A stretch of DNA of 64,000 bases, taken from Mesorhizobium sp. ES1-4 (GTDB taxonomy: Bacteria; Pseudomonadota; Alphaproteobacteria; Rhizobiales; Rhizobiaceae). Position numbers and translations under genes: made by a program. Below the pieces are notes generated by a model, which did no database searches, was not told where the DNA came from, and was given only the letters and a program-made list of their open reading frames with translations. This document shows, piece by piece, positions 9,447-16,863 of this stretch; within the stretch, counting starts at the first letter, position 1, and the number at the start of each line of letters is the position of its first letter. The stretch lies in NCBI RefSeq assembly GCF_020164745.1, contig NZ_JAIUGV010000004.1:62001-126000 (forward strand), written 5' to 3'.

Positions 9447-9642
9447 CAGTTCCCGCTTCGTTTGGTTTTCCGCGCCCAAGCCCGAACTTGAGCCGAGTGT
9501 AAACGTTCCCTGGCAGGGCTTCGGTCTGGTGGAGGCCGGACCTAAGTCTGACTGCAGGGCGCAATGGTCTTGCCAAGCGGGCCGAGCGGAACAGCCGCTG
9601 TTTGCTACCGTTGTGCTCCGACAAGATGTTGGGAGGACGTCG

Positions 9643-9735
9643 ATGGAGAAGAGTGTTGGTCAGGCGCGCTGGTTGCTCGCGCCGGTGTTTGCGATAGCCA
9701 TCACTTTCATGGTAGCGGGGATAGTTCTCAGCTAA
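9643..9735 (+). CDS. 30-residue single-pass membrane protein
   Basis: A strong ribosome-binding site (GGGAGGA, 9631-9637) precedes ATG 9643 by 5 bases. The 30-residue product begins MEKSVGQARWLLAP, has one hydrophobic helix (VFAIAITFMVAGIVL) and ends at TAA 9733-9735. It is too short for routine gene calling. The positive-inside charge pattern and clean SD make it a credible small membrane protein of unknown function. Confidence 0.5.
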   Translation: MEKSVGQARWLLAPVFAIAITFMVAGIVLS

Positions 9736-9737
9736 CT

Positions 9738-9764
9738 CATTGCACATTGCACATTGCACATTGC
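9738..9764. repeat. Heptamer tandem repeat CATTGCA
   Basis: Nearly four tandem copies of CATTGCA (three full, one 6-base) start 2 bases after the stop of the 30-residue gene. It is a simple-sequence tract that could vary in copy number by slippage. Confidence 0.8.
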
Positions 9765-9917
9765 TGCAGCCAGCTGCCCTTCCGCGCAGAGTTCGCCGCC
9801 CGGAAAGGAACAATTGCCTGACTGGAGTTCAGCCGCGCATGGAGCGTGCGCGTAGCGTGTGAGGGAAGATCATTTGGTGGCCAGGCTCGGTCGAGAGCCG
9901 GGCCACCCAGTCGGCGA

Positions 9918-10205
9918 TCAGTAACCGCCGTTTTCAATCACCACCCGGTGATGGTGGCGGTGAGTGGAGACGGAGCCGGTGACGACGACGGCATGCCGAT
10001 GATGGTGCCTACGGCCATGGTCGTAGAATGCGACCGTTCCGTGGTGACGGTGATGGAGGCGCTGGCCGCCCTCATTGATGATCCTGACGTGATTATGATG
10101 TCGATGGTGGGTCTTGATGACAACGTCAGTCTCGGCGGCCGAAGCCAGAGCGGGCAATCCCACCCAAAGCGCCAAAGCGCAGATGACCATTGTTTTCACT
10201 GCCAT
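9918..10205 (-). CDS. Histidine-rich secreted protein
   Basis: Protein of 95 residues. A Sec signal peptide (MAVKTMVICALALWVGLPALASA, cleaved before AE) is followed by a mature part with many His clusters (HHRHHNH, HHRHH, RRHHHRH, HRHHH) between short beta-like stretches. The likely place is the periplasm, where His clusters could bind Zn, Cu or Ni, but this is inference. Low-complexity proteins of this kind occur in rhizobia without assigned function. Confidence 0.6.
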   Translation of the reverse strand: MAVKTMVICALALWVGLPALASAAETDVVIKTHHRHHNHVRIINEGGQRLHHRHHGTVAFYDHGRRHHHRHAVVVTGSVSTHRHHHRVVIENGGY

Positions 10206-10602
10206 TTCTCCTGTACCTTGATTAGCCCTTCATTGGATACAACTTGCTGCTGATCCCTTTGGTTCCGGGCTTCCGGGACAGCCGGGAGGTAGCCAAACGC
10301 GAAGGTCCCGCAATACAGGGAGCCCTCGGCCAACGACGCTTCCGCACCGTCCGTCACGCAGGGCGCGCAATGGCAGGCAGGCGCAACCGCCACTGTGAGG
10401 ACCAGGCGGTCTCCGCCCCCACAAAGGAAGTCGATCGGGAATTTCGAGATCCTGTAGGGCGGCGGAACATCAGGCGGGCCTAATGGTTTATCTGCAAGGC
10501 AGACCTCATGATTCGAGGCCCGCTGAAGATCAGTCGGCAAAGGCTGATCGGCCCGTGGCCTCCGCCAGAGGCGCGGGCTTCACCAGGCAATAGGAGAGAA
10601 TT
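10206..10602. other. 397-bp stretch without a convincing gene
   Basis: Open frames occur on both strands, but they have proline/cysteine-rich or mixed composition, no clear ribosome-binding site and no recognisable domain. The segment next to 10603 presumably holds the promoter of the 24-residue gene. Confidence 0.5.
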
Positions 10603-10677
10603 ATGAACAACATCATTTGGCTCGTGGGAGCCGTGGTCATCGTGATTGCGGTATTGAGCTTCTTCGGCCTCCGCTAG
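10603..10677 (+). CDS. 24-residue membrane peptide
   Basis: ATG 10603 lies a few bases after TAGGAGAGAA, a strong ribosome-binding site. The product begins MNNIIWLVGAVVIVIAVLSF and ends in GLR before TAG 10675-10677: one hydrophobic helix with a polar N-terminus and a C-terminal Arg. Very similar 24-residue peptides occur in rhizobial genomes as far as I recall; this was not searched. The function is unknown. It is the last chromosomal gene before the island. Confidence 0.6.
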   Translation: MNNIIWLVGAVVIVIAVLSFFGLR

Positions 10678-10844
10678 GCGACGAGGCTCCTTACCCGGTG
10701 TGCCCAGTGTATGCAGCCGCGGCAAACCCCGTGGATTGACCGTGATCAAAGCTGGCTTCGGCGTCATGCTTCATTCGAGGAACAGGCCATCCTGAACGAA
10801 GCCCTATCCCGGTAGCGCCAAAGTCGGGATGCGCTACTTTGTTC

Positions 10845-10893
10845 TTCTGGTCGGAGTGGCAGGATTTGAACCTGCGACCCCCTCGTCCCGAAC
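10845..10893. repeat. Left attachment site: displaced tRNA-Pro 3' end
   Basis: This 49-bp stretch is identical to 26022-26070 and equals the tRNA-Pro 3' end (CCA complement at 10848-10850) up to the anticodon loop. The match stops at CCCGAAC, after which the left copy runs into unrelated sequence, so this is not a functional tRNA. It is the junction formed by site-specific integration. Confidence 0.9.
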
Positions 10894-10910
10894 AAGCCGT
10901 TTTGCGAAAT

Positions 10911-10935
10911 AAAGCCCGGATTTCCGGGCTTTTTT
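10911..10935. terminator. Intrinsic terminator inside the left end of the island
   Basis: AAAGCCCGGA and TCCGGGCTTT form a 10-bp stem, with six T on the plus strand and TTTATTT on the minus strand. It can end minus-strand transcription of the integrase gene (stop at 11024) and may insulate the island from the flank in the other direction. Confidence 0.7.
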
Positions 10936-10974
10936 GTTGCCCGGTAAGCCGGTACGTTCCGCATTGGTTCCGCA

Positions 10975-10996
10975 GTTTCCGGTAGGTTTCCGGTAG
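10975..10996. repeat. Arm-type repeat pair, left end
   Basis: Two adjacent copies of the 11-mer GTTTCCGGTAG (10975-10985 and 10986-10996) lie between the left core site and the integrase gene. A similar pair lies inside the right end. They are probable arm-binding sites for the N-terminal domain of the integrase. Confidence 0.6.
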
Positions 10997-11023
10997 GTAG
11001 CAGGCAGGCGTTCTAGTCCCGTT

Positions 11024-12250
11024 CTATCGCATCCGAGCGACGTTGCTCTTCTCCCGAAGCGTGGGTGCTTTAGCCGTGATCCGGTTCGCTGCTTCCGTCT
11101 GGAAATCCGGATGATGGTGATAGTAGGTCGAGCGAAGGACCGCCTCCGTCATTCCAAGGTAATCGGCGGCGAGGGATAGGTCGGTCCCGTTCTGCATCAA
11201 CCACGTCGCGGCGGTATGGCGAAGGACGTGCGGCGTCACGTCGGTTTCGAAGTTTCCCTCGGCGTCATACCAGCCAAGCCCGGCCGCCTCGCACGCGGAC
11301 CTAAACGCTTTGCGCACGGAGCCGATCGGCTGGCCTTCCCATTCGACGACGAAATCGTGCGAGATCATGCGGCCTAAATTTAGGCTCTTCTGTCGCTTCT
11401 CATATTTCAGGAAGATCGGCGTCCGCGACCAGCGTCGCATATGCGCGAGCAAGCGGTCGGGGAGCCGCACCGGTGGCTGACGTTTCTTCGTCTCGCGCTC
11501 GCCCTCGGCCCGACGGAAGAACACGCCGCGATCGAGGTCGACATAAGCCCGGCCTTTCGTGGGTCGGATTGCAGCGTCACAGATAGCGCCTGACCGCGTC
11601 CCGGTGTAGAGCGCGGTCAAGATGAACCGTGCGACGTGGCGGCCGGTGTAGCGGTCGCTGGCGACGCCTTTCCATGTCTGACGCATTCGCCAAGCGGCAC
11701 GGATGAGACGCGCGGCCTCGGCCCTTGTAAGCCAGCGCTGGCGACCGACGGGCTTCTCCGGCAGAACGATCGCCGGAACCGATGTCACATAGCCTTCGGT
11801 GTAATAGTAGCGGGGGGCGGCGCGGAGGTCTTCTAGTTGCCGGCGGGCTGCCGATGGCGTCGAAGCCTGCTTGGCATAATCGCGGCAAACCTTGCCGTTG
11901 ATGTCGGTCAAGGTCATGCGGCCGAAGAATTTCAGGACGGCCGCGAGCCGGGCAGCGGTTTCTCCTGGCTTCGCATGATCGGGGGCAATTTCGGTCGAAT
12001 AGACGTTGACAACGTCGCTGACCTTCACCTGATCGGGATCACGGTTCCGGTCGCGCGCCGGGGCGTGCTTTTCGACAAGGTACGCATGGAGGCGCTTTTC
12101 AGCCTCTCTAAGCTCGCTTCGGCCGCAGCCTGTGCCAATTCGACGCTCTCCGTCGACGATATACCATCCGGCGGAGTGCATAAGCGACCCGTCCTTTTTC
12201 CGGTATTCATCACGCCAGACAAGGCGCGCTCCTTTGCTTGGACGCGGCAT
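11024..12250 (-). CDS. Tyrosine recombinase / phage-type integrase
   Basis: Protein of 408 residues. The N-terminal part (MPRPSKGARLVWRDEYRKKD) matches rhizobial phage-type integrases, followed by a SAM-like core-binding domain and a C-terminal catalytic domain. Catalytic signatures are visible: the first Arg in ALYTGTRSGA, H-x-x-R in TPHVLRHTAATWL, and the nucleophile Tyr region in RSTYYHHHPD. It should recombine the element at the tRNA-Pro core site. It is transcribed toward the left attachment site, a usual place for an integrase. Its first 226 bases overlap, in another frame, the end of the excisionase-like gene. Confidence 0.92.
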   Translation of the reverse strand: MPRPSKGARLVWRDEYRKKDGSLMHSAGWYIVDGERRIGTGCGRSELREAEKRLHAYLVEKHAPARDRNRDPDQVKVSDVVNVYSTEIAPDHAKPGETAARLAAVLKFFGRMTLTDINGKVCRDYAKQASTPSAARRQLEDLRAAPRYYYTEGYVTSVPAIVLPEKPVGRQRWLTRAEAARLIRAAWRMRQTWKGVASDRYTGRHVARFILTALYTGTRSGAICDAAIRPTKGRAYVDLDRGVFFRRAEGERETKKRQPPVRLPDRLLAHMRRWSRTPIFLKYEKRQKSLNLGRMISHDFVVEWEGQPIGSVRKAFRSACEAAGLGWYDAEGNFETDVTPHVLRHTAATWLMQNGTDLSLAADYLGMTEAVLRSTYYHHHPDFQTEAANRITAKAPTLREKSNVARMR

Positions 12251-12459
12251 AGCTCTCTCATGCGCTCGATCGCGGCCAAGGTGGTGTATTCCTTGTTGGC
12301 GATGATTTCAGTTGTCAGGCGATTGGCGTCGCGCTCCTTGCGCAAGCCTTTCACGGACATGGAGCCATCGGGGAACGCTATCTTGACGGCTGTGTCAATG
12401 CGAATGGGCGCGTCTTTGCTGTAATCGCAAAGCATCACTGCGGTCGTTTTCAGCATCAT
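12025..12459 (-). CDS. Excisionase-like DNA-binding protein overlapping the integrase
   Basis: Protein of 144 residues on the same strand as the integrase but in another frame. The core KGLRKERDANRLTTEII...YTTLAAIERMRELCR has the compact helix-turn-helix/AlpA-like look of a recurrent small protein found next to rhizobial integrases, and the C-terminal part (SSTESVELAQAAAEASLERL, TGTVIPIR) also fits that family as I recall it. The last 226 bases therefore encode two proteins. The likely role is directionality factor or regulator for the integrase. The exact start is uncertain (ATG 12459, 12456 or 12435). Confidence 0.65.
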   Translation of the reverse strand: MMLKTTAVMLCDYSKDAPIRIDTAVKIAFPDGSMSVKGLRKERDANRLTTEIIANKEYTTLAAIERMRELCRVQAKERALSGVMNTGKRTGRLCTPPDGISSTESVELAQAAAEASLERLKSASMRTLSKSTPRRATGTVIPIR

Positions 12460-12615
12460 GTCGGGAACTTTCAGGCAAAGGAAGGCGAACTCCGCCGGCC
12501 GCGTGAACGGCGCGAAGATCGGTCTTGCTCGGGAATGGATAAAAAGCTGCAGAGAAGGCCCGGGGCGCGTTCTCGTGCATACAGTGTGAGGAACTTGGCC
12601 GGAACGGTGGGCGGT

Positions 12616-13128
12616 CTACGGAGCCGGCCGAAGCCTCCATGTCTTGCCGCGAATGATCGCGCTGATCGTGCAGCCGCGCACGTGATACTCTTGGGCGAGA
12701 AGACGATACGGCAAAAGGCCTTGAAGGTCGCGGATCGCGTCGGCTTTGCTTGCGGTCAACTTGCCGGGGCCGGCCGTGCCATGGTCGATCCGATCCTGGG
12801 CGTTTTCGGCCGGCGTCTTCCAAGTCAGATGACGCGGTGCGATGCAGCCTTCATGGCCCTGACCGCAAGAGTGGGACGCCTGACGCTCCGGCGTCGGTCG
12901 CGGACCGCGAGTTTCCTCGCAAACGACGACATGACCATAGACGTGCCGGCCCTCAATGTTGAGGCGCGCGTATCCGTCCGCATTTCGACCGTAAGGCCAT
13001 ATCAGGCATTCGTCGGCGTCGTGATGGAGGGCAACTTCTTTGATGAAGCGCATTGGTGCGCCGCGAGGGGCACGGCGGCGACGGGCGGATTTGAGACTGT
13101 GAATGGAATTCTTGGCTTTCGACGGCAT
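12616..13128 (-). CDS. HNH endonuclease-like protein
   Basis: ATG 13128 follows an AAAGGAAA ribosome-binding site and gives 170 residues. The central part has the HNH_3-type pattern of phage homing-type nucleases: DECLIWPYGRNADGYARLNIEG, then a conserved His (GHVVVCEE), SHSCGQGHEGCIAPRHLTW and ENAQDR. A C-terminal helix-turn-helix (ADAIRDLQGLLPYRLLAQEY) follows, as in free-standing HNH endonucleases with a DNA-recognition tail. It probably cuts DNA, as a homing enzyme or an accessory mobility/defence factor. It lies among the mobility genes of the island. Confidence 0.75.
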   Translation of the reverse strand: MPSKAKNSIHSLKSARRRRAPRGAPMRFIKEVALHHDADECLIWPYGRNADGYARLNIEGRHVYGHVVVCEETRGPRPTPERQASHSCGQGHEGCIAPRHLTWKTPAENAQDRIDHGTAGPGKLTASKADAIRDLQGLLPYRLLAQEYHVRGCTISAIIRGKTWRLRPAP

Positions 13129-13375
13129 AGTTTTTCCTTTGGATTTGTGCGCGCAGAAGCTCCGCCGGGCGAAATCGCGCGGACGGTCGGAAACTGGTGG
13201 GCGCTGATGGCGTGAGGTCGTAGGGTTCTGTGCGCAGAACGGGGGAACTAGGCCGATTTCGGTTGCCCCAAACCGGCGCTTTGGCATACAAAGATTGAGT
13301 GTTTTACCGTTATGCCTTGGCCGCTTCGAAGCTTTCGGAGCGGTTTTTCTTTGTCACGATTGAAGTCGGTCGAAT

Positions 13376-13996
13376 TTATCGACTTGCCACATGCTGCAAC
13401 CGATCGTGGAGGGCTCGACCGCTAGCGATAGTCGCCTGTCCGGCCTCGATTTCGGTCATGAGTGCCTTTGCCGCCTTGGTCCAAGAAACCCGTTGGCCGA
13501 CGAAGGGCGCACCCTTCTGATATTTGTAGCATCGGCCAAGGCACTTCTTCGCTCTGGCCTCGGCCTCGGGATGGAGCCATCTGCGTTGCTTGGAGGCGTA
13601 AGCGGTCATCTCGGCGCGCTGGCGAGCAGTGAAAAAGACGACGTTCACGATGCTGCCGTCGAATTTTTCGGTGATGCTTCGATCGGTAGGATCGAGCCAG
13701 CACAGATGATGGGCGTGAAGATCAGCGTCAAAGGTCTTTTCGTGGATGGTGACGCCGTAATGGGGTCGACCGCGACGTTTGAGATCGCGACCGACATTTG
13801 CGATGGTCCGTGAGATCGATCGCTTTCGTTGGCGATCATCCCCGGTGTCGGGCATGACAGTGATAAGGCAATTTGCCTCGATGGCGTGGGCGAACGAGGA
13901 AAGTCGCCTTCGTTCGTCATCAGCAATTCGGGATGTTGCCTGCCAGCCGCCCCGACGGGCCTTTTTGCCTCGTTTCAGAGCTTTGTGTTTTACCAT
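13376..13996 (-). CDS. Hypothetical protein with HUH-like motif (possible Rep-type nuclease)
   Basis: Protein of 206 residues with a very basic N-terminus (MVKHKALKRGKKARRGGW). The middle has RRGRPHYGVTIHEKTFDADLHAHHLCW, with an H-x-H pair placed as in HUH endonucleases (rolling-circle Rep or relaxase), and possible catalytic tyrosines in GRCYKYQKG. Assignment to the HUH superfamily is inference from this motif and from its place among mobility genes. If correct, it could nick the excised circle for replication or transfer. Otherwise it is an unknown island protein. Confidence 0.45.
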   Translation of the reverse strand: MVKHKALKRGKKARRGGWQATSRIADDERRRLSSFAHAIEANCLITVMPDTGDDRQRKRSISRTIANVGRDLKRRGRPHYGVTIHEKTFDADLHAHHLCWLDPTDRSITEKFDGSIVNVVFFTARQRAEMTAYASKQRRWLHPEAEARAKKCLGRCYKYQKGAPFVGQRVSWTKAAKALMTEIEAGQATIASGRALHDRLQHVASR

Positions 13997-14154
13997 TAAA
14001 GAGAGGGCGCGCCTCGCTATGCACGCCCGTTACCTCCCATCTTATTGATTTTCAGAACTAAAATTCTCGACTGGCTTCAAATTTTTGGAAGCACTTGCTT
14101 TTCGTGTTTGGTGGTCGAGTGGCGCATTTTCGGCAGCAAAAAATGTGTGCCGGA

Positions 14155-14352
14155 TCAGTCGGCTTCGCGTCCGAAAACAAGCTCGCGCGCGCGAATGAAT
14201 TCCAAAACTTTGTGCGCCGCGAGACGGCGAGGGCGGGTGTCATCCGCGACGATCGAGGGCCATCGCTTGATCCATGCGTGTACGGTCTGATGTGGGACCT
14301 TGGCGAGGTTGGCGGCCTCTTGGACGGTCAGGGTCGCAGTTGTGGTGCTCAT
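14155..14352 (-). CDS. Small helix-turn-helix (MerR/excisionase-like) protein
   Basis: ATG 14352, preceded by CAGGAAG, gives 65 residues. TVQEAANLAKVPHQTVHAWIKRWPSI is a typical winged-helix/MerR-like recognition unit as in phage excisionases and AlpA regulators. The protein is almost only this domain plus a short basic tail. It probably regulates the island genes or acts as a recombination directionality factor; a second candidate for that role overlaps the integrase. Confidence 0.65.
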   Translation of the reverse strand: MSTTTATLTVQEAANLAKVPHQTVHAWIKRWPSIVADDTRPRRLAAHKVLEFIRARELVFGREAD

Positions 14353-14447
14353 GGTCTTCCTGTTGTTTGCGAACACGGCAACGCGCTCCAGCGCTGGCGG
14401 CGCTAGAGGGGGGACTGGTTCGAACTGATGATTAGGGTTCGGAAACG

Positions 14448-14475
14448 AAAAAAGCCGCCCGGTTGGGGCGGCTTT
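14448..14475 (-). terminator. Intrinsic terminator after the serine recombinase gene
   Basis: On the minus strand GCCGCCC and GGGCGGC form a 7-bp GC-rich stem followed by six T. It lies about 80 bases after the stop of the serine recombinase gene and separates it from the small HTH gene. Confidence 0.8.
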
Positions 14476-14553
14476 GCGCAGGCGAATTTCGTCGCCTGCA
14501 TTTAGCCCTACTTTCGTCTGCGACGTAATGCAACCGTCTTTGCGAGCCTCGCG

Positions 14554-15234
14554 CTATCTGTCCACATTCCTGTCTCGGCCCAGTATCTTCTTGACCGCAA
14601 CATGGGAGAGGGCAATGCCGTCGCTCGCAAGCGCTCCCGCAATGGCGCGATATGAGAGCCCCTTGTCGCGTAGCGCGCCGATTTGCCTGATGGCAGCTTG
14701 CTCCGAGGGAACCTCGACCAACGCGCCGCCGCCCGCGTCTTCAGAGATCGAATAGCCGAACGGTCGGTTGCCGCCTAAGTATCGGCCGCGCCCGCGCTGG
14801 TCCGCTTTGCTTTGTGTGACACGTTCACGAATACGGTCGCGCTCCGCTTCTGCGAATGCGCTGGCGATCGTGAAGAACAGCTTCGAGAGGCCGTTCCCCG
14901 CAATGTCTCCACCCAGGTCGATTAGGTGCAGCTTGATCCCCTTTGCCTTCAATTCGGTCTGGACGTTCAAAGCGTCGATCGCGGACCGGAAGAGGCGGTC
15001 GAGCTTCGCCGCAATAATGATATCGCCGGACATCAATTTCGCGAACATAGCCGAGCCGGCCGGTCGTTTTGTTACCGGGACCGAACCGGAAATGCCCTCT
15101 TCGATAACAGTCTCTGCGATCGTCAAACCGTGCATAAGGGCATAGCCATCGATCTGCCGCCTCTGGACGTCAAGGCTTTCACCTTCTGAGGCTTGTCGCA
15201 TTGTGGAAACGCGGACGTATCCGTAAACGGCCAT
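14554..15234 (-). CDS. Serine recombinase (resolvase/invertase family)
   Basis: ATG 15234 with an AGAGGG ribosome-binding site gives 226 residues. The N-terminal resolvase domain has YGYVRVST with the nucleophile Ser10, then AKLDRLFRSAIDAL and a long helix (FAEAERDRIRERV). A short C-terminal part holds the DNA-binding helix-turn-helix (GLSYRAIAGALASDGIALSHVAVKKIL). The size fits Tn3-type resolvases and invertases rather than large serine integrases. It could resolve multimers of the element or act at a local res/inversion site; repeats directly upstream could be its sites. Confidence 0.88.
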   Translation of the reverse strand: MAVYGYVRVSTMRQASEGESLDVQRRQIDGYALMHGLTIAETVIEEGISGSVPVTKRPAGSAMFAKLMSGDIIIAAKLDRLFRSAIDALNVQTELKAKGIKLHLIDLGGDIAGNGLSKLFFTIASAFAEAERDRIRERVTQSKADQRGRGRYLGGNRPFGYSISEDAGGGALVEVPSEQAAIRQIGALRDKGLSYRAIAGALASDGIALSHVAVKKILGRDRNVDR

Positions 15235-15245
15235 CACGACCCTCT

Positions 15246-15261
15246 TGTAAACGTGTAAACG
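15246..15261. repeat. Tandem 8-mer upstream of the serine recombinase
   Basis: Two tandem copies of TGTAAACG lie just before the serine recombinase start, followed by a GCAAGC/GCTTGC inverted repeat. They could be operator or recombinase-binding sites. Confidence 0.4.
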
Positions 15262-15606
15262 TGAGGCTGTTATATGTGCAAGCTCGCTTGCGTGTAAAGC
15301 TGCTTTAGCACGATTACAGAAACAGGCGACTACACTGTGGAAACTACCGAAAATCCTGCACAGCTTTTTGCGGCAGAAGCCCCCCGCGCGGTAGGGCTTC
15401 GGACCTCTGGTCTGGCAGTGCTTAGTCGAGAATTAAAAATCATTCGGATGTAACCAATACCACATTACCGATCAGCAATCGCAATTGACCGATGAGGAGG
15501 GCGCGACAGAAGCGGACGAGGTGTTGATCGTCGGTCCGCACGCTTAATTCCGTAGCGACGAACTCGATGAGCGGCACCCTCCATAGCGAAGGATGCAGTT
15601 CCAAGG
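15262..15606. other. Intergenic region between the divergent recombinase and phosphatase genes
   Basis: About 345 bp that must contain the promoter of the phosphatase/kinase operon. A minus-strand frame (15440-15760) crosses it but has no good start signal or recognised domain. Nothing else is clear. Confidence 0.5.
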
Positions 15607-16860
15607 ATGATGGGAATTCAATTTGGTAGTGACGGCCCGTCGAGCAACGCCGGTCCGATCCTGCCCGCAACAACTTCATCGGTTCAGGCGCTGGGGGTTC
15701 CACAAAGAAAACTGGTTTCCCTCGTCCTGTGTGGTGAGCCTTGTTGGACGGCGCAGGCACATGTACTTATAGCGATGTTGAGGGCGGTTTCGCCCGGAGT
15801 GCCGAGAACGAATTTGATAGCAGAAACCATTTTGAATTGGCTGGACGTGGACACGCAGCACCGTGCGGAACGCGAGGTCGAAGATATTTTCGTTCTTGCA
15901 ACGGATATTGGGACAAAAAGGCCTGAGAACCAAGACAAAGCAGCGGTTCTCCGCGTGGGTTCCGCTGCGACCCACCGGGAGTTTTGGTGCGTATGCATCT
16001 GCGATGGGATGGGAGGGCTTCGGGATGGAAAGGCAGCGGCTTCGAACGCGTTGTCTTCCTTCCTTGCTTCGTTGGTCGCTCATCGCAAACGAGAGCCCAA
16101 GGATCGCCTAGATACGGCGGTGCGTGAAGCCAGCGAATGGGTAGCACAGGTGGTGCAAGGCGGAGGCTCTACTCTGTCAGCTGCACTGTTCGAAGGCGGA
16201 TCAGTCTATACTGCCAACGTTGGCGATAGCCGCATCTATGCCCTCAATCCGCTGAATAACGGGGAATTCATCGAACGGCTAACTGTCGATGATACGATGG
16301 AAGAAGCATATGGAGCGGAAGGAAAAGGCCTCCTGCAGTTCATCGGCATGAAGTCGGGACTTCTGCCTCACGTGAACGAGGTTTCAAATCGGGAAGCTCA
16401 GTTAGTTTTAACAACCGACGGGGCTCATTTTATTGGCGACGAAATCCTGCGCCGGATTAGGGCAAACGCGCCCGACGCCAGCAGCTTTTGCGCACGGGTT
16501 TTGGACACAGCACGGTGGCTTGGCAGCACGGACAACGCCACACTCATTGTGACCAAAGCCTCTGCAGGTTTCCCGAGCAATCGCCGAGATGGTTCACCGG
16601 ACATCTCGGTATGGACAACATCAGGCCGGCTGAAAATAGCCTGGACACCTAGTTCACAGCAGCAGATCGCCCAGCGTCAACAGCGCGTTGATCCTATGCC
16701 TGAGCCGCCCAGAACTTTCGATGACAACGATGCCTCGGCAAGAAAGCCAAGCTCAGGCGAGAAATCCGGACAGCCGCCAAGCAAGAAAGGCAAATCACGG
16801 TCGAAGAAGCCAAAACGCGAGCAGATTGAGATCGGGTTCTCTGACGACGGAAACGGTTAG
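15607..16860 (+). CDS. PP2C-family serine/threonine phosphatase
   Basis: Protein of 417 residues. The PP2C catalytic domain runs from about 95 to 318 and keeps the metal-binding motifs: TDIGTKRPENQD (99-110), CDGMGG (132-137), STLSAALFEGG and NVGDSRIY (188-211), LTTDGA (268-273) and STDNATLIV (307-315). Both metal sites appear intact, so it should dephosphorylate Ser/Thr. About 95 N-terminal residues precede the domain and match nothing known to me; Met57 (15775) is an alternative start. The tail (about 340-417) is disordered, rich in Lys and Ser, and ends in an acidic peptide. The first kinase gene starts 3 bases after the stop, so the phosphatase is first in a three-gene operon and probably opposes the two kinases. 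PP2C/kinase pairs are known from type VI secretion and Ter-type systems; neither set of partners is present here. Confidence 0.88.
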   Translation: MMGIQFGSDGPSSNAGPILPATTSSVQALGVPQRKLVSLVLCGEPCWTAQAHVLIAMLRAVSPGVPRTNLIAETILNWLDVDTQHRAEREVEDIFVLATDIGTKRPENQDKAAVLRVGSAATHREFWCVCICDGMGGLRDGKAAASNALSSFLASLVAHRKREPKDRLDTAVREASEWVAQVVQGGGSTLSAALFEGGSVYTANVGDSRIYALNPLNNGEFIERLTVDDTMEEAYGAEGKGLLQFIGMKSGLLPHVNEVSNREAQLVLTTDGAHFIGDEILRRIRANAPDASSFCARVLDTARWLGSTDNATLIVTKASAGFPSNRRDGSPDISVWTTSGRLKIAWTPSSQQQIAQRQQRVDPMPEPPRTFDDNDASARKPSSGEKSGQPPSKKGKSRSKKPKREQIEIGFSDDGNG

Positions 16861-16863
16861 GCC

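Noticed and set aside
10196..10540. Minus-strand frame of 114 codons with several Cys
   Set aside because: No start signal, no signal peptide, and the composition looks like a chance frame; it also overlaps the start of the His-rich gene.
10848..10893. Second tRNA-Pro gene at the left end
   Set aside because: Only the 3' part up to the anticodon loop is present; the 5' half is replaced by unrelated sequence, so it is an attachment-site remnant.
13320..13352. Hairpin with T-run near 13.3 kb as a terminator
   Set aside because: It has the form of a plus-strand terminator, but no plus-strand gene precedes it and the stem is only 5 bp; not supported as functional.
15440..15760. Minus-strand frame of 106 codons across the phosphatase promoter region
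   Set aside because: No ribosome-binding site, mixed composition, and it overlaps the start of the phosphatase gene on the other strand.
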